A stretch of 21,401 bases of DNA from Phycisphaerae bacterium. GTDB taxonomy: Bacteria > Planctomycetota > Phycisphaerae > UBA1845 > PWPN01. This document shows positions 13,710 to 21,401 of the stretch, piece by piece. Both the position numbers and the translations under genes were made by a program. The stretch spans positions 1-21,401 of the forward strand of contig JAPKGY010000004.1 in the NCBI GenBank assembly GCA_026647385.1, given 5' to 3'. Each line of letters begins with the position of its first letter. Within the stretch, counting starts at the first letter, position 1. Under the pieces are notes generated by a model. The model was not told where the DNA came from, made no database searches, and saw nothing but the letters and a program-made list of their open reading frames with translations.

Positions 13710-16109
13710 ATGCGGAAGCAAAGCATCATCCTCTCGGTGTCCCCACGCCTCTGCGCCCTGCTTCTTGTTCTTCCCGGCTCACTCCCGGCCGCCGAAGTTC
13801 GCGGCAAGGCCGTGGCCGTCCCCGTGGGCCTCAATCCCGGCGAGGCCGTCGACATCCCGCTCGCCGATTACTGGCGATCCAACGCGCGGGTCTCCGCCGA
13901 TGGCCTGACCGTCAACAAGGCCGACTTCCCCTACGTGCTCAACCTCGTCGAATATCGTTTCGAGGTCGCTCGCGGCGGCCCATTCGAGCTCCAGGCGAAA
14001 TACCGCGTTCACGAGCCAAGTCTCGCCCAACTGCGCGTCAACGGGAACGATATCGCCGCTCTGTTCGACAAACCCGGCGACTACACGGCGGATTGGTCCT
14101 CGCTCGGCGCCTTCCCCATGTACACCGGTACGAATTTCGTGCGCTTCACCTCGCGCTGGATCGAGACGCCGTTTCCGCTGGTGACCGCCATGCGCCTCGT
14201 TTACCGCGGCGGGCCCGCCCCCGCGCCCGAGCCGGAACTCACCGTTCAATACCCCCGTCCGACGCTCGCCAAGGACTGGTACAAATCTGTCAGTCGTAAG
14301 ATCCACTGCGACTTCCACAACGCGGGCTTCATCCACAACATCGGCAAGGATTTCAAGGCCGGCGAATATGTCAAAACACTCCAGGAAGCGGGCGTCAATG
14401 CCATCGTGGTCTTCGCGAAGTGTCGCCACGGCTACGCCTACTACAACACCCGCGTCGGCACCCGCCACCCGGGGCTGAACTTCGATCTCCTCGGCCGCCA
14501 GATCGCGGCCTGCCGCAAGAACAACATCGCCATCTGGGCCTACGTCTGCGTCGGCGAGGAAGAACTGTTTACCAGTACGCTCGATCAGCCGCTCTCGCAC
14601 CCCGATCGGCGTTCGATCAAGATCAAGCCGGAACTCGACTCCGCCTATGAGAAGTACGAACTCACGCCGATGATCCGCGAACTCGTCTGCAACTACGATC
14701 TCGACGGCCTGTACATCGATTTTCCGGAGACCGAGGATTTCATCCGTCGGACCACGGACCTCGTTAAATCCCTCCGCCCCGGGATGGTCGTCGCCTTCAA
14801 TCACCAGTGGGCCAAGAGCCGCGCCGAGCAGGCCAAACTCGATATCAGCGAACTCGAGAGCTGGGACCACAAGATGGCCTTCTACCACTGGCAGTACTTC
14901 GCCCGCTACGCGCGCGGGGCCGTCCCGCTCACCGCGATGGCCCTTCGTTTCTGGAAAGCGTGGGGGGATTTCGGAGGTCTCGCCGACGAAGCGATGCTTC
15001 GTTTCCAGGTGGCCACCGGCCAGGCCAACGGCTGCCTGATCACCATCGGCGACCATCTCCACCCCTTCGGCAGGCTCGACAAGGCTGTTTATGACCGCAT
15101 CGGGCGGGTCCTGCGCGACGCTCAAACCATCGAACCTTACGTGCTCGATTCCGAGAGCGTCCCTTACGTCGCGCTCCATCGCCCGCGAGACGTCAGACTC
15201 TCCGCGGCGGATGCGGACTGCCGCGCTCTGATCGACTCAGCCATCCACTTCACCGTCGTGGACCCGACCCAGGACCTCGCGCGATTCAAGGCGGTCATTG
15301 TTCCCGACGCAGCCGACGTCGGCGCCGAAGAGATCCCCCGTTTGGAGCAATACGTCGCCGCCGGTGGCCGGCTGCTGCTGATGGGCAGGCCCGACGAAGC
15401 CCTTGCCCGTCTGGCTGGTATTTGCTTTCATTCCGGTGAAGAACCCGCCTACCTCCGAATCAACCCGGCCGTCCTTCCGACGCCGCCGGCCACGGACGTC
15501 TTCAGCTACCTCGCTATGACCCCCGCCGATCCGTTGGAGGGTACACAGATTCTGGTTCCGCACATCTGGTCGCTCGGGCACGGGACGCCGTACGGCTCGC
15601 GCCAGCAGAGTCCGCCCGAAGACCGATTCTCCGGCCTGGCGGCGATCACCCAGCGCACCCTCGGTCAAGGCCAGGTGATCTACATCGGCGCGCCACTGCT
15701 CAAGGTCTACGCGAGCTGGGGCTACACCGCGATGCGGGAGATTCTCGCCGATCTGCTGAAACTCGCGATCCCGCCGGAGGATCGACTGCTCGACGTCGAT
15801 GCGGAAGTCCCTCTGGAGGTCTCCCTCAACCGCCAGGGCGATCGGTTGATCGTTCACCTCGTCCATTGCCCCCAGAACCGCCTGGCTGCCTGTTCGTGGA
15901 ACAAGGACGACTACGTCCATCATCAACCGGTCGTCAGCGGAACCCCCACCGTCGCCGGTGTGAAGATTCACATGCCCGGCCACCTTGTCAAAGACCGCAA
16001 GGTCCGGCTTCTGACCGGCGATGCCCTTCTGAAACCTGCGGCCTCCAATGGCCGCATCACCGTCCCGGTCCCGGATTTCCGCATCCGCGCGGTCCTGGTC
16101 ATCGAATAA
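13710..16109 (+). CDS. Secreted GHL6-like glycosidase with beta-galactosidase trimerisation-like domain
   Basis: The 799-residue protein starts with a Sec signal (hydrophobic core LCALLLVLPG, likely cleavage after LPAA at about 28). A beta-rich N-terminal module (about 30-165) could bind carbohydrate. A TIM-barrel-like domain follows (about 195-475), with KIHCDFHNAGF, VVFAKCRHGYAYYNT and the strand DLDGLYIDFPE (330-340). Asp337 lies where GH29/GH-like barrels carry a nucleophile. This resembles the hypothetical glycosyl hydrolase 6 group. A Rossmann-like region (about 500-665, with FKAVIVPDAADV and GGRLLLMG) resembles the beta-galactosidase trimerisation domain. A small beta domain ends the chain. 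The start is the ATG at 13710 with AGGAAGG at 13698-13704. An extended -10-like TGTTATCTT lies at 13654. It follows the symporter by 175 bp and precedes the isomerase by 41 bp. Substrate is unproven; a fucoside or galactoside is likely from context. Confidence 0.72.
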   Translation: MRKQSIILSVSPRLCALLLVLPGSLPAAEVRGKAVAVPVGLNPGEAVDIPLADYWRSNARVSADGLTVNKADFPYVLNLVEYRFEVARGGPFELQAKYRVHEPSLAQLRVNGNDIAALFDKPGDYTADWSSLGAFPMYTGTNFVRFTSRWIETPFPLVTAMRLVYRGGPAPAPEPELTVQYPRPTLAKDWYKSVSRKIHCDFHNAGFIHNIGKDFKAGEYVKTLQEAGVNAIVVFAKCRHGYAYYNTRVGTRHPGLNFDLLGRQIAACRKNNIAIWAYVCVGEEELFTSTLDQPLSHPDRRSIKIKPELDSAYEKYELTPMIRELVCNYDLDGLYIDFPETEDFIRRTTDLVKSLRPGMVVAFNHQWAKSRAEQAKLDISELESWDHKMAFYHWQYFARYARGAVPLTAMALRFWKAWGDFGGLADEAMLRFQVATGQANGCLITIGDHLHPFGRLDKAVYDRIGRVLRDAQTIEPYVLDSESVPYVALHRPRDVRLSAADADCRALIDSAIHFTVVDPTQDLARFKAVIVPDAADVGAEEIPRLEQYVAAGGRLLLMGRPDEALARLAGICFHSGEEPAYLRINPAVLPTPPATDVFSYLAMTPADPLEGTQILVPHIWSLGHGTPYGSRQQSPPEDRFSGLAAITQRTLGQGQVIYIGAPLLKVYASWGYTAMREILADLLKLAIPPEDRLLDVDAEVPLEVSLNRQGDRLIVHLVHCPQNRLAACSWNKDDYVHHQPVVSGTPTVAGVKIHMPGHLVKDRKVRLLTGDALLKPAASNGRITVPVPDFRIRAVLVIE

Positions 16110-16150
16110 GCCTGACTCCGTTGGAGGCTCCTGTCTTGGGAACAACGTCA

Positions 16151-17629
16151 ATGCCATCTGATCGCACACGCGGCAAGGTCGGTCTGTTCGGGATCGGACT
16201 GGCCGCGTATTGGCCGCAGTTTCCGGGGATGAAGGAACGACTGGAGGGTTACCAGCACATCGTGTGCGATCGGCTTCGCCGTTGGGCCGATGTCGTCGAC
16301 GCCGGTCTGGTCGACTCGGCCCCCGCGGCCGCCTCGGCCGGGGATCTCTTCGCGCGCGAGCAGGTCGAACTCATCGTCTGTTACATCGGCACCTACGCGA
16401 CCAGCAGCCAGGTCTTGCCCGCGGTTCAGCGCGCCCACGCGCCGGTATTGATCCTCAATCTCCAGCCGGTCAGCCGGCTCGACTACCCCCGGACCGATAC
16501 CCACGAATGGCTGGCCAACTGCAGCTCCTGCTGCGCGCCGGAAATCAGTTGTGCATTCGCGCGAAGCCGGATCGACTTTCACATCGTCACCGGCGTGCTC
16601 GGCGTCGAGAACGGCCGATTCAAGGAGGCTCAGCCAACGCATCCAGCCGCCGTCGCCGCCTGGGACGAGATTCGCGACTGGGTCCGGGCCGCCACGGTCG
16701 TCAGCCGGCTCAGGAAAAGCCGGATCGGGTTCCTCGGTCATACGTATCCCGGCATGCTCGACATGTACAGCGATTTCACGCAGCATACCGCCCAGCTCGG
16801 CACGCATATCGAGGTCCTGGAACTGTGTGACCTCGCCCGCCGATTGCCCGGGCCGCATGAAAAGCCGGTCTCCGACAAGCGCGAGGAGGCCGAGTCCATG
16901 TTCGACATCAGCCAGGACAGCCCCTCGGACCCGCTGGCCAAGAAGCCGACGCCCGAGGAGATGGAATGGGCCTGCCGGGTGGCGGTGGCTTTGGACCGCC
17001 TCGTGGCCGACTTCGATCTGCATGGGCTGGCCTACTACTACCGCGGCCTGGACGGCAACGAGTACGAGCGGCTCGGCGCCGGCCTGATCCTGGGCAACTC
17101 GCTGCTCACCGCCCGCGGCATCCCGTGCAGCGGCGAGGGCGACCTCAAGAACTGTCAGGCCATGAAAATCATGGACCTGCTCGGGGCCGGAGGAAGCTAC
17201 ACCGAACTGTATGCCATGGACTTCGATGACGACTTCCTGCTGATGGGCCACGACGGCCCGTTTCACCTCGAGATCGCCGAGGGCAAGCCCATACTCCGCG
17301 GCCTGGGCTTGTACCACGGCAAGCGCGGCTACGGGGTCAGCGTGGAAGCGAAAGTCCGACTCGGGCCGATCACCCTGCTGGCCATGACTCAAACCGCCGA
17401 CGGCCGGCTCAAGCTGCTCGCCTCCCAGGGCGAGTCCATCGCCGGACCGACCTTGGCGATCGGAAACACCAACAGCCGTATCAAGTTCAAGATCGGTCTC
17501 ACCGAGTGGGTCAACCGCTGGTGCCGGCAAGGCCCGACCCACCACTGCGCGCTCGGCGTCGGTCACGAACTACCCGCCATCCGTCGCATCGCCGCGCTGA
17601 TCGGCCTGGAACTGGCGGAGATCGCCTGA
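16151..17629 (+). CDS. L-fucose/L-arabinose isomerase superfamily protein
   Basis: This 492-residue protein is close in length to AraA and belongs to the superfamily of metal-dependent aldose-ketose isomerases. The N-terminal part reads KVGLFGIGLAAYWPQFPGMK, followed by CYIGTYATSSQVLPAVQ (77-93), the family's substrate-loop region. GEGD (328-331, Glu329), YTELYAMDFDDD (Glu352), MGHDGP (His367) and GPTHHCALG (His464/His465) line up in order with the AraA metal ligands Glu306, Glu333, His350 and His450. The alignment was done by eye and the middle two are tentative. Two starts compete: the ATG at 16151, with only GGGA nearby, and an in-frame TTG at 16136, 8 bp after GGAGG (16123-16127). It is likely co-transcribed with the glycosidase gene 41 bp upstream. 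Actual sugar is unknown; L-fucose, L-arabinose or another deoxy- or pentose sugar would fit. Confidence 0.82.
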   Translation: MPSDRTRGKVGLFGIGLAAYWPQFPGMKERLEGYQHIVCDRLRRWADVVDAGLVDSAPAAASAGDLFAREQVELIVCYIGTYATSSQVLPAVQRAHAPVLILNLQPVSRLDYPRTDTHEWLANCSSCCAPEISCAFARSRIDFHIVTGVLGVENGRFKEAQPTHPAAVAAWDEIRDWVRAATVVSRLRKSRIGFLGHTYPGMLDMYSDFTQHTAQLGTHIEVLELCDLARRLPGPHEKPVSDKREEAESMFDISQDSPSDPLAKKPTPEEMEWACRVAVALDRLVADFDLHGLAYYYRGLDGNEYERLGAGLILGNSLLTARGIPCSGEGDLKNCQAMKIMDLLGAGGSYTELYAMDFDDDFLLMGHDGPFHLEIAEGKPILRGLGLYHGKRGYGVSVEAKVRLGPITLLAMTQTADGRLKLLASQGESIAGPTLAIGNTNSRIKFKIGLTEWVNRWCRQGPTHHCALGVGHELPAIRRIAALIGLELAEIA

Positions 17630-17910
17630 CCGGGACCGCCCGACCACAGACGCTTGACCGCGAACGCATGACCACGAGCGTCCAATACAGTCACGTTTAT
17701 TCATTTTGATGCAATGCCAGGCGCGACGGGCAACCAGCCCTCTGAGGGGAGTACGTCCTATTGTGCGTCATGGTGAGGGATTGGGCTGTCGGAAGGGACG
17801 CGGTATCCAGGCCGATCAGCTCAGCTACCCAAACGCGGCCCCCCGCACACGCTTTGAAAGCCCGCGGCCGGCATGGAAAGGAAGTCACCCTGGGGTGGGG
17901 CGGCGTTCTA

Positions 17911-19392
17911 TCACTCGGTCGTCATCAAGCCTGTCTCCGGCGCCCAGCCTTCGGTTTCGCCGGACTGGATCAGCCACCAGTTGGCGCCCTTGGCGTACAC
18001 GCCGTCGAGTTTGTGTTTGAGGATTTGGCCGGTGGCGCCGGCGGCGACCTTGCCGGCTGGGGCGTACTCGCCGCCGGGGCCCAGTTTGAGCTCGAGTTCG
18101 GCCTTGGCCTTGACCGATTGACTGGGTTTGAGAACCTTTGAGAACTTAGCGGGGTGGACCAGGGCGATCAGGGAGCCGTTGGCGACCGCGCGCAGGCGGC
18201 CTGGCTTGCCGTCCTTGTTCCGTTCGGACGGCGTGTTCTTCACCTGCCCGTCCACCCACAACGTCGATGACCCGCCGCCGTCCTCGAGCACCGCGTAGTC
18301 GGCCTTCAGCTCGTTCTTGCAGAATTCCGCCGCCTGGGTGTAGGTCATGCCGATGCTTTCCGGGGATCGGCCGTCGATCACGATGAAGAACACATAGTCC
18401 CTGTTATACGCGACGGCGGTCCGGGGGTCCGTCTTGACCGAGCCGTGGGGCTTGCCCTCCGCCGCATAGCGGGCGGCCTTGGCTTCCCAGTGCTTGGGGA
18501 TCTTCCCGTCGACCACGATGTTCTGCGTGGCGCCCAGGCTGCCCCACACGTTTTCCCAACGCGCCGGCTTGAGCCCGTACCGTTCGACGCCGAGGTCATC
18601 GAGCCGCAGGTCGAAGTGGACTTCCGTGCCGACCTTCGCATGCTCGAGCAGTCTGGAGGCGGCCGTACCCGCGGCGGACAACACCACACAATCGAACGGG
18701 ATCGACGTCGAGCCCGTTTTGTCGGCCACCTTCAGAATCACGCCGCGGTTGCCCGGTTTCCTCGGGTTGACCGCCACCGGTTCATCCATGCGCACCAGCG
18801 CCTCGACGCCGTTGTTGTCGGTACCCGTCGTGCGGTCCCAATGCGAGGTATACAAAGCCAGTTCATCCCGCTCGCGCTGGTCGTTCAGTTTGTTGATATT
18901 CATCGCGCTCTTGTCGGCGAAGACGACCTGCTGGAGCTTCGGCCCGTTGAGGACATCGCCGCCGACGGCGCACCGGCGATCCGAGGTCCAGAAAAACGCG
19001 CTCAAGCCGCCGAAGTCGTTGTACCGCTTGGCATACCAGCCGCCGATGATCTGTCCGCCGGTCGCGTACCCCGTTTTGCCGCTGTGGAAATCACCGTTGA
19101 TCGCGATCTTGATCTCATACCGTCGGCCATCCCAGGTCACGGTGTCGTCGTAACGCTTGACCATGTCGGGCACCGTCTCGAAGCCGCCCTTGATCGTCCC
19201 CTTGCTGGTCATCGAGTCGATCGTCCACGTGTCCAGCCTACGGTCGGCGCGGGCGACGAACACTTTCACCGGTCCCGGCAGATCCATCCGACGATAGTCG
19301 AGCCCCGGCGCGACGTTCGTCCACTGACCGAGGGCCAGCGTCGGAAACCCAAGACACCCAACAACCGCGCCGAGGCAAAGTGTCAGCCGCAT
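17911..19392 (-). CDS. Secreted NAGPA-type phosphodiester glycosidase with C-terminal SH3-like domain
   Basis: The 493-residue protein has a Sec signal (MRLTLCLGAVVGCLGFPTLA, likely cleaved near ALG-QW at 22-23). The central domain carries the motifs of the phosphodiester glycosidase (NAGPA) family: AINGDFHSG (98-106), TDPRTAVAYN (321-330), FIVIDGRSPESIGMT (336-350) and VLEDGGGSSTLWVDG (368-382). The best-known member removes GlcNAc from a phosphodiester on mannose; bacterial members are linked to exopolysaccharide or wall-glycan processing. Residues from about 430 to 490 (LELKLGPGGEY...NWWLI...EGWAPETGLM) look like a bacterial SH3 domain, a wall or glycan anchor. The insert between the first two motifs is long. 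The start is the ATG at 19390-19392 with GGAG 8 bp upstream. It follows the esterase gene by 25 bp, so the two are probably one operon. Confidence 0.85.
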   Translation of the reverse strand: MRLTLCLGAVVGCLGFPTLALGQWTNVAPGLDYRRMDLPGPVKVFVARADRRLDTWTIDSMTSKGTIKGGFETVPDMVKRYDDTVTWDGRRYEIKIAINGDFHSGKTGYATGGQIIGGWYAKRYNDFGGLSAFFWTSDRRCAVGGDVLNGPKLQQVVFADKSAMNINKLNDQRERDELALYTSHWDRTTGTDNNGVEALVRMDEPVAVNPRKPGNRGVILKVADKTGSTSIPFDCVVLSAAGTAASRLLEHAKVGTEVHFDLRLDDLGVERYGLKPARWENVWGSLGATQNIVVDGKIPKHWEAKAARYAAEGKPHGSVKTDPRTAVAYNRDYVFFIVIDGRSPESIGMTYTQAAEFCKNELKADYAVLEDGGGSSTLWVDGQVKNTPSERNKDGKPGRLRAVANGSLIALVHPAKFSKVLKPSQSVKAKAELELKLGPGGEYAPAGKVAAGATGQILKHKLDGVYAKGANWWLIQSGETEGWAPETGLMTTE

Positions 19393-19417
19393 TCGTCCTG
19401 CTCCTTGTTCGTTCGGA

Positions 19418-21401
19418 TCATCGGACAGTGAGGAAATTCATCGCCCCAGCCGCAGTGTAGGCCGCCCTGGCCCTGGAGACCAGCTCATCCCGGCCGCCGA
19501 CGACGGTCAATGGCTTGGGGGCAATTAACCCCATCGCCTCGGGCACGTCGCATACCCGCAACACGCTCAGGAACTGCGGAGCAGCCGGGTCCATGTGACT
19601 TGCGGGCGGGTCCTTCACGATCGCGCCCGCGATATCCGGATCGAGAATCGCCGCATAGACCGCCAACACCCCCGCGGCGCCCTCGCCGGCGACCAGAATC
19701 GACATGCCGGTGCGCTGGCGCATGTACCGGGCGGCGCCGATCACGTCCAGCAATCGTCCTTCATCCACCGTCCGACCGACCAGTGCCAACTCGCGTTCGA
19801 CGCGATTCGGAGGAGATTTCGTGCTCCATCGCAGATCCCCGACGCCCCGCGGCTGACAGGCGTATATCCAGCTCGCACCGTCGACCAGCGGTGCCAGCCA
19901 TGCGTGCGAATCGGGCTGGTCTTCGAGATCGACCAGCAAAACGAAGGGCACCCGTTTGCGATGAGCAAAGACGGATCGCGAAACCAGCCGATACTCGATG
20001 CCGTCCTCGGAGCCGATGCGCAGGACGCCCGGCGAAACATCCGCGATCTTGACGGCCGGTTCCGCCCGCTCGGGAAGCGCGCGGAACGGCACGCGGCGCA
20101 GTTCGGAGAGAAGCATCCGCTTCCAGATGTCAAATTCGCCCGCCGCCGGCGGATCGACCTTCGCCATTGGCACGAATCGCTCGTCGATCGTCGCGTTGAT
20201 CGAGTCCGTCGGCAGTCCCCGTCCGTCGGGAAACACGCACAGGTCCTTCGGAGGGATCGGACACGTCTGCAAGTCGCTCTTGTCGGTGACGAGATCTTCC
20301 TCGCTGTCGGTGACGACCGCTGGATCGTTTTTCAGGTGCAGGTTGATGAACCGGTAGGCCGCCTGGCGGATATCCTTGCGATAGGCATGGTCGCCGACGC
20401 TTAACAGCGAGTCCAGCTTGTCGGTCGCGCCGAGGCTCTTGTACAACCGCTCCAGCCGCCGGATCACTCGTTCGTGGCCGTCGGCGGGGAACAGCGCGTC
20501 CTGGTCGCTGTCGATGAACATCAACGCGCGCGGGGCGACGAGTGCGGCGATGCGCGCCCAAGGCCAGGCGAACGTGTTCGGCATGAACATGCAGTCGCAG
20601 TGCTTGTCGACGCCGTTGTTGACCACGTAGTGACCCAGATCCGACAAGCCGCTGATCGGGACCGCCGCCTTGACGCGTTCGTCGGCCGCCGCGATCCAGA
20701 ACGTGGATGCGCCGCCGCCGCTGATCCCGGTGACCGCGAGGCGATCGGCGTCGACGTCCGGACGGCTGGCGAGATAGTCGAGTCCACGGATGCCGTTCCA
20801 GCACTCGACCCCCGCCGGCGTGTATCCGCGCGACAGCCACCACCGCCGGCCTTCGCTGTAGAGCCCGCGATGCACCCCCTTGATCTCGCCCCGCTCGACC
20901 GTGTCCACGATCAGGCAGAGATACCCGTGCTTGGCGAACCAGATCGGGTTCGCCTGGTAGCCGACCTTGACGCCCTCGGGCCCGCGATGGCCGTGGCCGC
21001 AGACGTACAGGACCGCCGGCAACTTCGTCCCTGCCGGGACGTTCGTCGGCCGGTACAGATTGGCGGTCACGTAGAGCCTGGGCTGACTTTCGAAATACAG
21101 CTTGTCGACGGCGTATCCGTCGCGCTGAAGCGTGCCCGTCACGACCGGATTCAGCGGCGTACGCTGCGGCATCGGACAGAGACCCAGCATATAGAGGTAT
21201 TCCTGCTTCCACCGGTCGCGCGTCGCCGCCCAATCGCCGGCTCCCGGCAGGGGGGCGTCGAACCCCGCGTCGAGCTGTCGAGCCAGCCGCGACAAATAGG
21301 CGTGGATCATCGCGTCGCCCGGACCCGCCGGCTGGGACTCCGCCGCCTTCCTGTCCGCCGGCGCGGACGAGCCTCCCGCCAGCACGACCGCCACAATGAT
21401 C
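19418..21401 (-). CDS. Secreted double alpha/beta-hydrolase, acetyl-xylan-esterase-like, 5'-partial
   Basis: The frame runs without a stop to the window edge, where it encodes IIVAVVLAGGSSAPA, the hydrophobic end of a signal peptide; the true start is therefore outside. In the first hydrolase domain (counting from the GTG at 21394) a full triad is visible. Ser225 is the nucleophile in GISGGG, an Asp is in FIDSDQDALFP (296 or 299), and His336 is in VGDHAYRKDI. CGHGHRG (132-138) supplies the oxyanion region. The remaining half, from about residue 400, looks like a second, degenerate alpha/beta-hydrolase: GEGAAG stands where G-x-S-x-G would be, with no nucleophilic Ser. Such proteins are often annotated as acetyl xylan esterases or dienelactone-hydrolase-like enzymes. 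It is followed by the NAGPA-type gene, consistent with removal of ester groups before glycan cleavage. Confidence 0.82.
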   Translation of the reverse strand, partial: IIVAVVLAGGSSAPADRKAAESQPAGPGDAMIHAYLSRLARQLDAGFDAPLPGAGDWAATRDRWKQEYLYMLGLCPMPQRTPLNPVVTGTLQRDGYAVDKLYFESQPRLYVTANLYRPTNVPAGTKLPAVLYVCGHGHRGPEGVKVGYQANPIWFAKHGYLCLIVDTVERGEIKGVHRGLYSEGRRWWLSRGYTPAGVECWNGIRGLDYLASRPDVDADRLAVTGISGGGASTFWIAAADERVKAAVPISGLSDLGHYVVNNGVDKHCDCMFMPNTFAWPWARIAALVAPRALMFIDSDQDALFPADGHERVIRRLERLYKSLGATDKLDSLLSVGDHAYRKDIRQAAYRFINLHLKNDPAVVTDSEEDLVTDKSDLQTCPIPPKDLCVFPDGRGLPTDSINATIDERFVPMAKVDPPAAGEFDIWKRMLLSELRRVPFRALPERAEPAVKIADVSPGVLRIGSEDGIEYRLVSRSVFAHRKRVPFVLLVDLEDQPDSHAWLAPLVDGASWIYACQPRGVGDLRWSTKSPPNRVERELALVGRTVDEGRLLDVIGAARYMRQRTGMSILVAGEGAAGVLAVYAAILDPDIAGAIVKDPPASHMDPAAPQFLSVLRVCDVPEAMGLIAPKPLTVVGGRDELVSRARAAYTAAGAMNFLTVR

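Noticed and set aside
13779..15179. Long minus-strand frame opposite the GHL6-like gene
   Set aside because: The plus strand has a signal peptide and a ribosome-binding site; the antisense product is Gly/Val/Asp-rich without domains.
15866..16135. N-terminal extension of the isomerase-like protein
   Set aside because: It overlaps the end of the glycosidase gene in another frame and is Arg/Pro-rich; homologous sequence begins after 16151.
17630..17910. Possible small genes in the convergent spacer
   Set aside because: Short frames exist on both strands but none has a ribosome-binding site or family-like sequence. No clear terminator hairpin with a T run was seen either.
1..21401. CRISPR arrays, tRNA or rRNA genes, insertion sequences, prophage
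   Set aside because: No regular spaced repeats, cloverleaf-like segments, rRNA-like conserved stretches or transposase/integrase motifs were seen on reading both strands; a covariance-model search was not possible.

Overview
The window is GC-rich bacterial chromosomal DNA with 13 protein-coding genes; the two at the edges are cut by the window boundaries. No rRNA, tRNA, CRISPR array, transposase or phage gene was found. The gene mix suggests a Planctomycetota MAG or isolate, possibly of the Phycisphaerae. Pointers are Tat-exported Gfo/Idh/MocA oxidoreductase and metallophosphoesterase, Ala/Ser/Pro/Thr/Gln-rich linkers on lipoproteins, an FG-GAP lipoprotein, a double alpha/beta-hydrolase esterase, many glycan-related genes and palindromic repeats around GGGGACAG and GTCGCC cores. 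This placement is an inference from protein style; no marker gene is present.

Layout. (1) 1-626 (+): the 3' end of a polytopic membrane protein. (2) 627-1172: a non-coding block with a 167-bp imperfect palindromic repeat. (3) 1173-3617 (+): a predicted lipoprotein-type protein-L-isoaspartate methyltransferase (Pcm), a REP-like inverted repeat and a Tat-exported Gfo/Idh/MocA oxidoreductase. (4) 3859-4353 (-): an FtnA-type ferritin. (5) 4708-5790 (+): a Tat-exported calcineurin-like phosphoesterase with a possibly structured leader. (6) 5806-10017 (-): four co-directional genes. In transcription order they are a MEMO-family protein, an FG-GAP beta-propeller lipoprotein, a PyrK-like flavin/[2Fe-2S] electron-transfer subunit and a second, cytosolic-type Pcm. 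(7) 10018-10430: a divergent spacer with an intrinsic terminator and a second, shorter, inverted copy of the palindromic repeat. (8) 10431-17629 (+): four genes resembling a deoxysugar/fucoside utilisation cluster: a GH29-like alpha-L-fucosidase, a sodium:solute symporter, a secreted GHL6-like glycosidase with a beta-galactosidase-trimerisation-like domain, and an L-fucose/L-arabinose isomerase superfamily protein. (9) 17911-21401 (-): a two-gene unit, a secreted double alpha/beta-hydrolase (5' end outside the window) followed 25 bp later by a secreted NAGPA-type phosphodiester glycosidase with a C-terminal SH3-like domain.

How the genes may work together (inference). Genes 8 and 9 fit secreted de-esterification and cleavage of decorated glycans, Na+-driven uptake of the released sugar, intracellular trimming by the fucosidase-like enzyme and aldose-ketose isomerisation. 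No kinase or aldolase is present, so the pathway would have to be completed elsewhere. The most unusual items are the paired inverted repeats, the recurring GTCGCC-NN-GGCGAC palindrome, the exported Pcm beside a cytosolic paralogue, the PyrK-like protein without PyrD, and the fucosidase-like enzyme with an altered active-site HHDGF motif.
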